Positions 9,322 to 18,118 of a stretch of 64,000 nt of DNA are shown here, in pieces. The notes beneath the pieces are model-generated. The model had not been told where the DNA came from. It saw nothing but the letters and a program-made list of their open reading frames with translations, and ran no database searches. Origin of the DNA: Thalassotalea euphylliae (GTDB lineage Bacteria; Pseudomonadota; Gammaproteobacteria; Enterobacterales; Alteromonadaceae); contig NZ_QUOV01000001.1 in NCBI RefSeq assembly GCF_003390395.1, forward strand, positions 1,302,001 to 1,366,000, given 5' to 3'. The first letter of the stretch is position 1. Each line of letters begins with the position of its first letter. A program made the position numbers and the translations under genes.

Positions 9322-10035
9322 TTAGGTAGACCACTGAATGTTCTTGCTAAGATTCTTTTTCCATTGTTGCAGTGGCTCGGCTTTGTCACCCACGATAACC
9401 ACTTGGTTTTTACCGTGCTTAAACGATTTACCATTGAGCTTTTTATCACTAAAAGCTTCCGCAAAAGCGACTTCACTGCGCTCAGGTACAATGAAAACGT
9501 TTACTGGCTCTGATTCACCTTGAAACACTAAGTGTAAACTTTTAATGCCATCAAAGCGGCAGTAGTCAGCAGCAATTAACTGACCTAGCATTTCTGTGAA
9601 ATTGCCATCGAACGTTGACATTTTAGAGTTTAACGAGGCCAAAGTTATATCGGCAGACATATCATTGCTAAAATGATCTTGCTCGTAGTAAACATGCGCC
9701 ATGGCATAGTCGCCTAAGTTGTCGTAAGCGCTAGAAAACTGCAGCATGTTCACCGTTAACCCAACAGCAAATGCAACTGAGGCCGCAAGAGCTAAGTGAA
9801 TACGGTTTTTACGTTTTTGCTGCTGGTGGCTTGCCATAGCTTGACGCAATATCAGCTTATTGCATAAATCTTCAGGCACAGGCACTTTTAATGCGCTGGC
9901 AATTTTACTGTCTAATTCTTCAATCTCTTGAGCAAACTGCGCGCGTGATTCATCCGCTTGCTTAGCTGCTAAAAATTCGGGATCTTGGCTATTGGGTGCA
10001 GCATACAAATGTCGCCTAAACTGCAAATCATCCAC
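9322..10035 (-). CDS. DUF3379 protein, probable anti-sigma factor
   Basis: A 237-residue protein of the DUF3379 type. It has an acidic, helical cytoplasmic N terminus (about 1-85), one transmembrane helix (about 90-108, LALAASVAFAVGLTVNML) and a periplasmic C-terminal domain of about 125 residues. It overlaps the preceding ECF sigma gene by 8 bp and begins with GTG behind a good Shine-Dalgarno (GAGGTAAC). Overlap with an ECF sigma gene plus a single-helix topology is the usual arrangement of a membrane anti-sigma factor. That role is inferred from arrangement; I see no clear zinc-binding HxxxCxxC motif of the ZAS class. Confidence 0.82.
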   Translation of the reverse strand: MDDLQFRRHLYAAPNSQDPEFLAAKQADESRAQFAQEIEELDSKIASALKVPVPEDLCNKLILRQAMASHQQQKRKNRIHLALAASVAFAVGLTVNMLQFSSAYDNLGDYAMAHVYYEQDHFSNDMSADITLASLNSKMSTFDGNFTEMLGQLIAADYCRFDGIKSLHLVFQGESEPVNVFIVPERSEVAFAEAFSDKKLNGKSFKHGKNQVVIVGDKAEPLQQWKKNLSKNIQWST

Positions 10036-10543
10036 TGTAGTTACCTCTTTTCAATGGTTCTTTATCTAAAGCATCTTTAAGTTGATTACGCGCTCGAAAC
10101 AACCGTGTCATGACGGTGTTTTTGTTAAGACCAAGCATTTCAGCGATATCTTCGCCACTAAAACCACCAATTACCTGAAGCACTAGTGGCTCGCGGTATT
10201 CTTCAGGCATTTTTGCGATGCGCTCGCGCAGCCAATGGTTTTCAATTTCTTGCTCAGTACTCGTTGAGAGATGATCGGTAATCGATGCTTCTTCATATTC
10301 GCCCATGTCGAAACGTTTACGCTCAAAACGACGCGCATTCTCACGACGTAGAATAGTGATCAACCACGACTTAGCGGCTTTTTCGTCTTTCAACGAGTCT
10401 AGGGCACGCCAAGCTCTTAAAAAGGTTTCTTGCACTAAATCTTCCGCTACTTGTTTGTCATGAGTTAACCAATACGCATAACGGAATAAATCTGTGTGTA
10501 ACGCTTTAACTAAGGCTTCGTATCTAACTTGTTTTGTACTCAT
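10028..10543 (-). CDS. ECF-type RNA polymerase sigma factor
   Basis: Extracytoplasmic-function sigma-70 family protein. Region 2 contains LFRYAYWLTHDKQVAEDLVQ (DLVQETFLRAW), and region 4 contains PEEYREPLVLQVIGGFSGEDIAEMLGL with a helix-turn-helix. I start it at the ATG at 10543 (171 residues) rather than the first open codon at 10594, because family N termini begin near QVRYEALVKAL and the extra residues look unstructured. It overlaps the DUF3379 gene by 8 bp, indicating coupled synthesis of sigma and its presumed antagonist. It lies about 155 bp downstream of batD. The stimulus and regulon cannot be told from the window. Confidence 0.92.
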   Translation of the reverse strand: MSTKQVRYEALVKALHTDLFRYAYWLTHDKQVAEDLVQETFLRAWRALDSLKDEKAAKSWLITILRRENARRFERKRFDMGEYEEASITDHLSTSTEQEIENHWLRERIAKMPEEYREPLVLQVIGGFSGEDIAEMLGLNKNTVMTRLFRARNQLKDALDKEPLKRGNYSG

Positions 10544-10608
10544 GCTGGATGAGACCTTAGCATCGGTTAAATTATTTCGAATTTTTTTTATCATTGAGGA
10601 TCCGGACA

Positions 10609-10635
10609 GCTAGCGCCACTGCATATAGTGCTAGC
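10609..10635. repeat. Imperfect inverted repeat in the ECF sigma leader
   Basis: GCTAGC...CACT pairs with AGTGCTAGC around a short AT-rich loop, with a small bulge. It lies 66-92 bp before the sigma-factor ATG, in the gap after batD. There is no T run, so it is probably leader structure or a binding site. Confidence 0.35.
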
Positions 10636-10699
10636 TTAACCGGAACGCGGTTGATAAGACAGAAAAAAGTGCTCCTATCAGCCGCAAATTGGTGTCAAT

Positions 10700-12412
10700 T
10701 TAAGGATTTAGCGAGGGGAGGGGGCTAGCTGATTTACTCTGTTGCTGATTACTGATTCGATTGACGGCAGCAACGAGCGCTTTACTCGACCAATTTAATT
10801 GGCCTGCTGGCGTATTTGCAGCAAAACAATAACGTTGTAATTCATCAATCGCCATCTGCAGTTCAGTGTCTTGGCTAATCTGTTTTAACTCTGCGATGGT
10901 TTCAATCTTGGTAGCTTGGTTGTCGCTTTTGTTTACTTGATTGAACCATGGCACCAACAAACTAATTGCCTTGTGGCCATCTTGCTGCTTACAAGCCGCA
11001 ATCAAGGCAAGCTGTGCATTGCTAACGGTGCTTGGTGTCGCCTGAGGTGACTTGTCTTGACGGTTACTTCGACTGCGGCGCACTAATTCTGTGATAAGCC
11101 AAGCTAGGCTCGTCGCCACCCATAAACCTAAAAATAACCATTGCAACCAATGCGTTTGATAAACCGTTACGCTTTTACCTGAAGCAGGTGAAAAATTATT
11201 GCTAGCGATAGGGCTTGTTGAGGCAACAGCGGGGCTAATAGTTTGTTCACCTGCGACTACTTGAATCGTTTTAGCTGGCAATGTCGCCGTTTCGACGCGA
11301 TTAGTGATGGTGTTAAACCAAGGCACTTCCACCTCTGGCAAGGTGTATTCACCAGGCTGACTAACGACAATGGCAAAATTGCTCACCGCTTGGCTAACAT
11401 GGCGGCCATTGGTGGCATTTGCATGTGTCGTTTGTTGATCTGGATAGATTTTAATACCGCTTGACGCAGTTAGCTCAATATCTGGTAGCTGTTCTTCGCT
11501 AACACCCACTGCGGTTAATGTAATGGTGCGGGTGATAGGTTCACCCACTGTATAGTTTGTACCAGTCCCTTCTGATTGCCATTCTTCGTGCAAAGTTAGT
11601 AATTCACTCGGTAACCAATGGCCAATAAAGCTTGCCGGCATAGGTTTTACTTTGATTGGCAACTCATCACCTAACACGCTGATGGCCTTGCTTTCGCCAA
11701 AGCTTAGGAAGTTAGAGCGGCGACTAGATTGCATCATAATTTCGCCACTAAACATTGGCGAGCGCAGCACAAAATCACCACTTTGCTGTGGCGTGACTGA
11801 AAAAGTACGGGTAATTACGCGATAACGTTTACCATTAACGCGGGTATCTGATTCCTTGTCTTTGCCCACTTGAACAATGGTTGCCCCTTCAAGCTCTGGC
11901 TCGGTTAAACTGCCGCGTTTAAGTTCAGCGCCAATATGAATATTGACGGTCAGCGTCAGCATTTGTTGCACATAAACTTCGGTATTTGAAACTTGTGCGG
12001 TAATAAATACGTCTCGCTGCTGGCTCGCTGCAGGGTCATTGGCATCAAGCACTGTCAGTGTGATTGGAGTCGTGTATTGGTCTTCTATCGATAGGGTAGG
12101 AATGGTGATATTTCCCATCCGACGAGGGATAAGCACGGTTTGCCAAGTGGTCGTACGTGTGGTGTTAAAATTCACCATGCTAGTTTGTGAGCTAACCGAT
12201 GTGCGACCAACGATAAAATCGGCAAGTAGTGGCGAAGTATCAAGTGCATTAGCGTCAACATCATCATCAGCGACAACGGTCAGTACCACAGACTCCTTAA
12301 CCGTGACTGGGTTTTTATCGACACTGGCGGTGACTTTCGTTAGCGCTTGGCTTGCTGGTGAAAAACTTAGCCCTAGCATTAGCAAGGCTGCTAGCCATAA
12401 CATTCTTACCAC
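10700..12412 (-). CDS. batD: BatD-family protein
   Basis: Last gene of the MoxR/Bat operon. It is an exported, membrane-anchored protein of 570 residues. A signal peptide (WLAALLMLGLSFSPASQA) is followed by repeated beta-sandwich modules starting TKVTASVDKNPVTVKESVVLTV. A transmembrane helix lies near residue 425 (WLQWLFLGLWVATSLAWLI), and a cytoplasmic helical tail ends the protein. I keep the GTG at 12412, with GGAG upstream; an ATG at 12403 gives the same signal peptide. It overlaps the batB/C stop by 7 bp. BatD is known as a partner of the Bat VWA proteins (first linked to aerotolerance in Bacteroides). Its molecular role is unsettled. Confidence 0.88.
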   Translation of the reverse strand: MVRMLWLAALLMLGLSFSPASQALTKVTASVDKNPVTVKESVVLTVVADDDVDANALDTSPLLADFIVGRTSVSSQTSMVNFNTTRTTTWQTVLIPRRMGNITIPTLSIEDQYTTPITLTVLDANDPAASQQRDVFITAQVSNTEVYVQQMLTLTVNIHIGAELKRGSLTEPELEGATIVQVGKDKESDTRVNGKRYRVITRTFSVTPQQSGDFVLRSPMFSGEIMMQSSRRSNFLSFGESKAISVLGDELPIKVKPMPASFIGHWLPSELLTLHEEWQSEGTGTNYTVGEPITRTITLTAVGVSEEQLPDIELTASSGIKIYPDQQTTHANATNGRHVSQAVSNFAIVVSQPGEYTLPEVEVPWFNTITNRVETATLPAKTIQVVAGEQTISPAVASTSPIASNNFSPASGKSVTVYQTHWLQWLFLGLWVATSLAWLITELVRRSRSNRQDKSPQATPSTVSNAQLALIAACKQQDGHKAISLLVPWFNQVNKSDNQATKIETIAELKQISQDTELQMAIDELQRYCFAANTPAGQLNWSSKALVAAVNRISNQQQSKSASPLPSLNP

Positions 12413-14328
12413 TTTTTCTTAACTCCGTTGTTTGAACCTTCTTGGCGTCTTTTTTGGTATTCCAGCTGCATTTTATTACGCAGTAGTAAATAAGGATCGT
12501 CGGTCACTTTTTTCAGTAATTGCTGATGCTTTTGTGCTTGCTCTTGATCAATCGGCTGTTCACCTGCTGTTGCGGCTTGAGCCTGCTGCTGCGCATTATC
12601 TGTTGACTCTTCCTGTTGCTGATCACTTACAGCGCTATCTTGCGGCTGTTCATTTTGTGCAGCGTCTTGCCCTTGCTGCTCTGGTGGCTGAGAGCTGCTA
12701 TCTGAGCTGTTTTGCTGGTCATTTTGGCTATTTTGCTGACTCGAATTTTGTTGGTCATTGCCCTGTTGCTCATCATTTTGGCTCGCATCATTTTGCTGCT
12801 CTTGCTGACTTTGCGATTCGTCACCTTGTGAGCCTTGGCCTTGCTGATCGTTTTGTTGCTGATTTTCTTGCTGATTTTTTTGCGGATCGCTTTGTTGGTT
12901 GTCCTGATTCTGATCTGAGTTTTGTTGATTTTGCTGCTGGTTTTCTTGCTGACTCTTCAGCTGCTCAATTAAGGCTTTATTAGCCTGAGCATCGCTATGC
13001 TCCGGTGATAGTGCTAACGCTTGCTCATAAGCGTTAATGGCTTCGTCAAACTGTTGCATTTTGGCTAACGCATTACCTTGATTGTAGTACCCTTGCGCGG
13101 ATTCCAATTTACCAAATGCCTCAGCAGCAGCCTGATAATTGCCCGCTTTATACAGTGAAGAACCTTTCCACATTGGGTCGTTAAAAGTGTTAGCAGCCTG
13201 CTCAAATTCCTGCTGGTTGAACGCTTTTTGTCCTTGTTGATCTTTAGTTTGCCATAAGCTTTGCCAGTCAATCGCCATTGCTTGCTCGCTTGGCGTTAAT
13301 AATAGTAATGCGGGTAACACGCCCAAGAGTAAGCCACGGCGAAAATAAGGCAGCAGTAAAAGAAGTACAACAACCAGTAAGTAAGGACCTGCTTCTTGCC
13401 ACTGATCGCCTAAGTTTTGCTCGCTTTCGACCAGTTCATCGCTATCAGTACTGTCTTTATCCTGCACTCGTTTAGCATTGCTAATTAAAGCGTCAATATC
13501 ATAGCTGTCGCTGCGAATCGTTTGGTACTCGCCGCTACTTTTACCGGCAACGCCATATAAGAATTGATCTGATAATTTCGGCACGACAATAGCACCGCGA
13601 TCATCTTTCATCAGTTCACCGTTTGGTAATTTGATGGGGGCACCTGCTCGTGTGCCAATGCCAAGTATATTAACCGTATGCGGGTATTGAGCTGACCAAT
13701 CATTTAAATCTTTAACGTCTTCTTGGTCGATACCGTCGGTAAACCAATAAATATCCCCTTCAACATGCCCCGCATTGGCTAGCATCTGCTGGGCAAGATC
13801 AAGTGCAGCTAACGGATTGCTACCTAGTGCTGGCATTAACTCTGGGCTTAACGATGGCAATAATAGTTTAATGTTATTGATATCTTGAGTTAGCGGGCTA
13901 ATAACAAATGCATCACCAGCATAAGCTACTAAACCTATGTCTCCTTCGTTCAGGTTGTCGAGTAAATCAACGGCCTTAAAACGGGCTCTGGTTAAGCGGT
14001 TAGGCGCTAAGTCAGTGGCATACATGGAATAGGACATATCCATGACAATCACTGAGCCACGTTCAACTTGATAAACTGGCTGGGGCAACTTTTGCCATGT
14101 TGGACCAGCCAAAGCGACTGTCGCTAATATAAAAATCAGGCTGGCGGGAACAACGGATAAACCTTTGGTTGGGCCACCTTGCTCCATCATGCGTACTGCC
14201 AAATGTGGCGGTAAAATGTTAGACCAGCCGCTGTGACTCACTTGCAAGCGTTTGACTAACCAAATAATTAGCGGTAGTGCGAGTAGGGCGATTAACCACA
14301 GTGGTCGAATAAAATGAAATTCTGACAT
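12406..14328 (-). CDS. BatB-BatC fusion: VWA domain plus TPR protein
   Basis: A 640-residue protein. Two N-terminal hydrophobic segments precede a von Willebrand A domain (about 85-290) whose metal site reads DMSYS (DxSxS). Two more hydrophobic helices follow near 315-350, then a periplasmic TPR region (about 360-470; YYNQGNALAKMQQFDEAINAYEQALALSP). A roughly 120-residue tail of mostly Gln, Asn, Ser and Asp comes next, and a basic C terminus ends it. BatB and BatC are separate genes in Bacteroides; here they are one chain. The ATG follows GGGAG inside the end of batA. It overlaps batD. The VWA domain probably docks partners in a MoxR-controlled assembly. Confidence 0.9.
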   Translation of the reverse strand: MSEFHFIRPLWLIALLALPLIIWLVKRLQVSHSGWSNILPPHLAVRMMEQGGPTKGLSVVPASLIFILATVALAGPTWQKLPQPVYQVERGSVIVMDMSYSMYATDLAPNRLTRARFKAVDLLDNLNEGDIGLVAYAGDAFVISPLTQDINNIKLLLPSLSPELMPALGSNPLAALDLAQQMLANAGHVEGDIYWFTDGIDQEDVKDLNDWSAQYPHTVNILGIGTRAGAPIKLPNGELMKDDRGAIVVPKLSDQFLYGVAGKSSGEYQTIRSDSYDIDALISNAKRVQDKDSTDSDELVESEQNLGDQWQEAGPYLLVVVLLLLLPYFRRGLLLGVLPALLLLTPSEQAMAIDWQSLWQTKDQQGQKAFNQQEFEQAANTFNDPMWKGSSLYKAGNYQAAAEAFGKLESAQGYYNQGNALAKMQQFDEAINAYEQALALSPEHSDAQANKALIEQLKSQQENQQQNQQNSDQNQDNQQSDPQKNQQENQQQNDQQGQGSQGDESQSQQEQQNDASQNDEQQGNDQQNSSQQNSQNDQQNSSDSSSQPPEQQGQDAAQNEQPQDSAVSDQQQEESTDNAQQQAQAATAGEQPIDQEQAQKHQQLLKKVTDDPYLLLRNKMQLEYQKRRQEGSNNGVKKKW

Positions 14329-14330
14329 AA

Positions 14331-15332
14331 CTAGGCTCCCGAATCTCTAGATAAGCGGCCAGTAGGCAGGTTAAGCCACACTAAATGCAGTAACGCGATA
14401 ATCAGAGCTAACGCAAGTGGCCAGAAAAACAGGGCGGTCAGCGGGCGCATTTGTTGTTGATCTTGCTCAACAGGCTCTAGCTGATCGAGCAATTGATATA
14501 TCTGCGCCATTGATTCGCTGTCACGAGCACGAAAATAACGACCACCCGTTTGCTCAGCAAGTTCAGTTAAGGTTTTCTCGTCTAGCTCACTGGACGGGTT
14601 AACTTGGCGCATGCCAAAAAGCGAGCGTTGCAGCATAACATCTGCGCCAATACCGATAGTGTAAATGGTAATGCCTTTGGCAACGGCTAGTTCCAATGCT
14701 TGCTCTGGGGTAATTCTTCCTGCGGTATTTTGACCATCGGTGAGTAAAAGCAACACACGGTTTGACTCTTCTTTTTGCTCAAAGCGTTTTACCGCAAGGC
14801 CAATCGCGTCGCCTATCGCGGTTTTTTGGCCAACTAAACCAAGTACTGTTTCATCGAGCATTTGCCCAACGGTTTCGCGATCAAAGGTCATCGGAGTTTG
14901 CATATAAGCGTCGTCACCAAACAAAATTAGCCCAAGGCGATCGCCAACGCGGCGCTCAATAAAATCGCCAAGTAGTACTTTAAGCATTTGTAGGCGGTTC
15001 ACGGTACTGCCGCCTAGCTCCATATCTTCAACGCGCATACTGCCGGATAAATCAACGGCAATCATCATTTCACGGCCTTCGGTTGGAATATCAATGGGCT
15101 CACCTAACCATTGGGGGCGGCTGGCGGCAAGAACTAATAACAGCCAAACCAAAGACAATACGAATATCGGAAGTTTTTTATTGGTATCCGCTCGTGCACC
15201 CGCATCTAACCCTGTGACAAGTGCTGGGACTTTTAAGGCTGCAACTTGTGCTTGGCGCTTTGCCGGTAAAAAATACACCAACAGTGGCAGTGGCAGCGCC
15301 AATAATAAGTAAGGCCAAGCAAAACTAATCAT
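14331..15332 (-). CDS. batA: BatA-like VWA domain membrane protein
   Basis: A 333-residue protein with two N-terminal hydrophobic helices (residues about 5-25 and 55-70), a von Willebrand A domain (about 85-285) and a C-terminal transmembrane helix (about 308-325). The metal-ion-dependent adhesion site is intact: DLSGSM, then the conserved threonine in MTFDRETV and LLLTDGQNTAG. The Shine-Dalgarno CGAGG stands before the ATG. It overlaps the DUF4381 gene by 8 bp, and batB/C starts 2 bp after its stop, a tight operon. The family acts with MoxR ATPases in assembling or activating membrane or periplasmic complexes. Confidence 0.9.
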   Translation of the reverse strand: MISFAWPYLLLALPLPLLVYFLPAKRQAQVAALKVPALVTGLDAGARADTNKKLPIFVLSLVWLLLVLAASRPQWLGEPIDIPTEGREMMIAVDLSGSMRVEDMELGGSTVNRLQMLKVLLGDFIERRVGDRLGLILFGDDAYMQTPMTFDRETVGQMLDETVLGLVGQKTAIGDAIGLAVKRFEQKEESNRVLLLLTDGQNTAGRITPEQALELAVAKGITIYTIGIGADVMLQRSLFGMRQVNPSSELDEKTLTELAEQTGGRYFRARDSESMAQIYQLLDQLEPVEQDQQQMRPLTALFFWPLALALIIALLHLVWLNLPTGRLSRDSGA

Positions 15333-15894
15333 CTTGACCTCGAGTAGTTGTTTTCATCGTTTGTTTCACGTTGCTTTCGTTAGCTGTGTTTTTGTTATCT
15401 CTGTTTTTGTCATCTCTATTTTTGTTAGGGGCGGCAGCTAAAGCATGTTTTTTTGCAGGTAGTGCATGAGTTAACCAAAAGCGTATTGCTTGGTTAAATT
15501 TAACTAGGCTTAACTGCGTATTGGCTTGATAAATATCGCTAAGGTCTTGTGGCATCAGTTGTTCAAAGCTTGCTTGTTTTTTCAACGGCAGCGCGGCAAC
15601 TAAGAAGGCTCTTAACTCACGGCCAAATAAGCTGGCTGTTTCTTGCCGTGGAAAGTAACTAATCAGCGCTAATTTTAGCAATTGATTGCTGCTTTCTAAT
15701 GTTGTTGAGCTTGATAGCGCCGTTAGGATTTGTCGCTTTGTTTTACGCTCTTTACGATAGCGAATAAACGCTAGCACGGCCCACACAATGCAGCCAATAA
15801 TAAGCACCAATAGCAGCCACCAACCGGGCGCAATCGGCAAGTTAGTCACTTGCTCAGGCAGGTGAATATCTTTAAGTTGCGCTAACGGATCCAT
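15325..15894 (-). CDS. DUF4381 family membrane protein of the Bat operon
   Basis: A 189-residue protein with one transmembrane helix at about 24-44 (GWWLLLVLIIGCIVWAVLAFI), a basic stretch after it (RYRKERKTKR), and a cytoplasmic helical region ending in a Lys/Asn/Asp-rich tail. The tail is coded by an imperfect 15-nt tandem repeat (15385-15428), giving NKNRD-type repeats. It lies between the DUF58 gene (13-bp region of overlap) and batA (8-bp overlap), the usual place for DUF4381. Its role is unknown; it is presumably a structural member of the MoxR/Bat complex. Confidence 0.85.
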   Translation of the reverse strand: MDPLAQLKDIHLPEQVTNLPIAPGWWLLLVLIIGCIVWAVLAFIRYRKERKTKRQILTALSSSTTLESSNQLLKLALISYFPRQETASLFGRELRAFLVAALPLKKQASFEQLMPQDLSDIYQANTQLSLVKFNQAIRFWLTHALPAKKHALAAAPNKNRDDKNRDNKNTANESNVKQTMKTTTRGQDD

Positions 15895-16889
15895 TGGTGT
15901 GCTCCGTCTATCAGTTGTTGTTCGAGTGACTCCCCCGCAGATAAGGTCAGCAACCTTGCACCTGCTTGGCGAAACAGCTGTTTACGCGCTGCCATTAAGC
16001 TGTCAACTTTGGTTTGATAAGTTTGCGCGGCGTGCAGATCGCCCAAGGTTACCTGTTGACGTTGCTCACCGTCTGTCATTGCCACGTTGAGGCGCTGAGC
16101 AGAACTTGGCAGCGCCACTTCTAATGGATCAGTGATCAAGCAAACAATCAGCTCGCAGTGGCGACTTAATTGCGATAAATGGCGAACACTTTCGCTGCCA
16201 ATCGCATGCCCGTCGGTAATTAAATACACTAAGCTTCCGGGCTTAGCTAGTTGTCTTAGGCGCTGACAGTTATCGGCAAATGCGCTAACAAAATCTTGAG
16301 CCGCTAGGGCTTGCTGATTAGCAAAACTGGCGGCATGCATCGTTTCTAAGTGATGCAAATAATGTAATACCCCTTGCTTGCGCGAGCGAGGTTTGCATTC
16401 TTGGTGGGTGGTTTCGTTAAATACCATGCCACCTAATCGGTCGCCTCGTGCTTTTGCGTGCCATGCAACAAGGGCGGCAATATGGGCCGCTTGTACTGAC
16501 TTACACAACAACTGGCTACCAAATAACATGCTGGTGCTCAAATCGGTTGCAACCAGCACAGGGCGCTCAATTTCTTCACGATAAAGCTTGGTATGCGTTT
16601 TTCCGGTACGTGCGGTTACACGCCAGTCAATCGCCCGAATATCATCACCGTGCTGGTAATGACGCACTTCGTCAAATTCCATACCACGGCCTTTACTGCG
16701 CGATAAGTAATTGCCAGACATACGTGATTGCTGATTGCGCGATGCTTTTATATCAATCAAGCGGGTTTTACTTTGATAGCGCAAGAGCTCTTCAATACTG
16801 AGCGTCAGGCCATCGCTTTGTAACTCGTTTAAGGTTTGCGTTATTGCGGCAAACTTGCTTGTGTCGGCGGCGCGACTAAACCACTTCAT
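15882..16889 (-). CDS. DUF58 domain protein (VWA-like)
   Basis: A cytoplasmic protein of about 335 residues. The DUF58 core begins near RSKGRGMEFDEVRHYQHGDD with the hallmark IRAIDWRVTARTGK. It is followed by a VWA-like fold whose metal motif is DLSTSM. DUF58 proteins are encoded directly after moxR almost everywhere and are thought to be adaptors or clients of the AAA+ ATPase. GTG (16892) and ATG (16889) are adjacent; I chose ATG. It begins 11 bp after the moxR stop and overlaps the DUF4381 start. Confidence 0.92.
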   Translation of the reverse strand: MKWFSRAADTSKFAAITQTLNELQSDGLTLSIEELLRYQSKTRLIDIKASRNQQSRMSGNYLSRSKGRGMEFDEVRHYQHGDDIRAIDWRVTARTGKTHTKLYREEIERPVLVATDLSTSMLFGSQLLCKSVQAAHIAALVAWHAKARGDRLGGMVFNETTHQECKPRSRKQGVLHYLHHLETMHAASFANQQALAAQDFVSAFADNCQRLRQLAKPGSLVYLITDGHAIGSESVRHLSQLSRHCELIVCLITDPLEVALPSSAQRLNVAMTDGEQRQQVTLGDLHAAQTYQTKVDSLMAARKQLFRQAGARLLTLSAGESLEQQLIDGAHQWIR

Positions 16890-16899
16890 CACAAACCCA

Positions 16900-17856
16900 C
16901 TAAGCGATTGCCACCAAAGATAATAAGTGGCTGATCACTTGGTTCGTGGTCACGCCTTCGGCTTCGGCTTGGTAAGTTAGCAGTAATCTGTGTCTTAGTA
17001 CGTTATGAACAACGGCCTGAACATCTTCTGGGCTGACAAAGTCGCGATTATGTAACCAGGCACGGGCACGGGCACAGCGATCTAGGGCAATCGTGGCACG
17101 TGGGCTGGCGCCAAAGGCTAACCATTGTTTTAACTTGTCGTCATATTTTTCCGGCTGGCGAGTGGCAATAATCAAATCGACAATATATTGCTCAACCGCA
17201 GGTGCCATATGAATTTTTAAGACTTCTTCACGGGCGGCAAAAATTTCTTCTTGCGATAATGTACGCAGTGGCTTGCTTTCAGTTTTTAATGCTTCGCCAC
17301 GATTGAGCTTTAAGATTTCTAGCTCACTGGCAGCGTCTGGGTAGCTGACATCAAGGTGCATTAAAAAGCGATCAAGCTGGGCTTCGGGCAGTGGGTAAGT
17401 ACCTTCTTGCTCTAGCGGGTTTTGGGTTGCCATCACCAAAAACAGCTCGGGTAATTGATAAGTTTTACGACCGACGGTAATTTGCCCTTCAGCCATGGCT
17501 TCAAGCAGTGCTGATTGCACTTTCGCTGGGGCACGGTTGATTTCGTCGGCTAAAACTAGGTTTCTAAATAATGGACCAGACTGGAACACAAAGGTGCCAT
17601 CTTCTGGGCGGTAAATATCGGTACCAGTTAAATCAGCAGGCAAGAGATCAGGGGTAAACTGAACGCGATGAAAATCTGCCTCTAAGCCATCCGCTAACGC
17701 ATTTACGGCGCGAGTTTTGGCAAGTCCTGGTGGGCCTTCAACAATTAAATGACCGTTAGCGAGTAGGGCGATTAACAGGTTTTCGACCATATCTTGCTGG
17801 CCAATAATTTGTTGAGATAAGTGCTCTTTAAGAGTTGAAAAATGCTCGATAGTCAT
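16900..17856 (-). CDS. MoxR-family AAA+ ATPase
   Basis: A 318-residue AAA+ ATPase, first gene of the Bat operon. Walker A is GPPGLAKT (about residues 40-47) and Walker B is LVLADEINRAP. Sensor 1 is MATQNPLEQEGTYPLPEAQLDRF, a MoxR signature, and the AAA lid domain ends with the arginine-rich LRHRLLLTYQAEAEG. MoxR proteins act as chaperones that remodel or load cofactors into partner complexes together with VWA proteins. It is divergent from fadI across a 262-bp gap, which should contain its promoter. The Shine-Dalgarno is weak. Confidence 0.95.
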   Translation of the reverse strand: MTIEHFSTLKEHLSQQIIGQQDMVENLLIALLANGHLIVEGPPGLAKTRAVNALADGLEADFHRVQFTPDLLPADLTGTDIYRPEDGTFVFQSGPLFRNLVLADEINRAPAKVQSALLEAMAEGQITVGRKTYQLPELFLVMATQNPLEQEGTYPLPEAQLDRFLMHLDVSYPDAASELEILKLNRGEALKTESKPLRTLSQEEIFAAREEVLKIHMAPAVEQYIVDLIIATRQPEKYDDKLKQWLAFGASPRATIALDRCARARAWLHNRDFVSPEDVQAVVHNVLRHRLLLTYQAEAEGVTTNQVISHLLSLVAIA

Positions 17857-18083
17857 AAGAATTGTTTACTATTTATCTTCTATTTTTATGTATTTACGAC
17901 AACACTAAGGGAAAAGTTAGTGACTGCCGAGAATATGACGCTGTTTGTTATATAAGGTTCAAACTATTTATTACAAGCACAAACTTGTAAGAAAATTAGT
18001 GCGTGTCGTTGTCATGACCAACATGCCCTAAACAGGGGAAAGTTGAAAAAAATATCTTAAGCGTTAAAATTGAAGAAAACCCA

Positions 18084-18100
18084 AAGAGGTCAGACCTCTT
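18084..18100. promoter_or_regulatory. FadR-like operator upstream of fadIJ
   Basis: The 17-bp perfect palindrome AAGAGGTCAGACCTCTT has the GGTCnGACC core of the FadR binding site known from E. coli and other gammaproteobacteria (consensus about AACTGGTCNGACCAGTT). It ends 18 bp before the fadI start codon, where bound repressor would block transcription or elongation. Repression relieved by long-chain acyl-CoA would fit. The regulator gene itself is not in the window. Confidence 0.75.
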
Positions 18101-18118
18101 AAATAAGAGAGATAAACA

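Noticed and set aside
12432..12983. 183-codon plus-strand frame opposite the Bat VWA-TPR gene
   Set aside because: It mirrors the Gln/Asn-rich repeat coding region; its Ala/Phe/Asp composition is what antisense CAA/CAG repeats produce.
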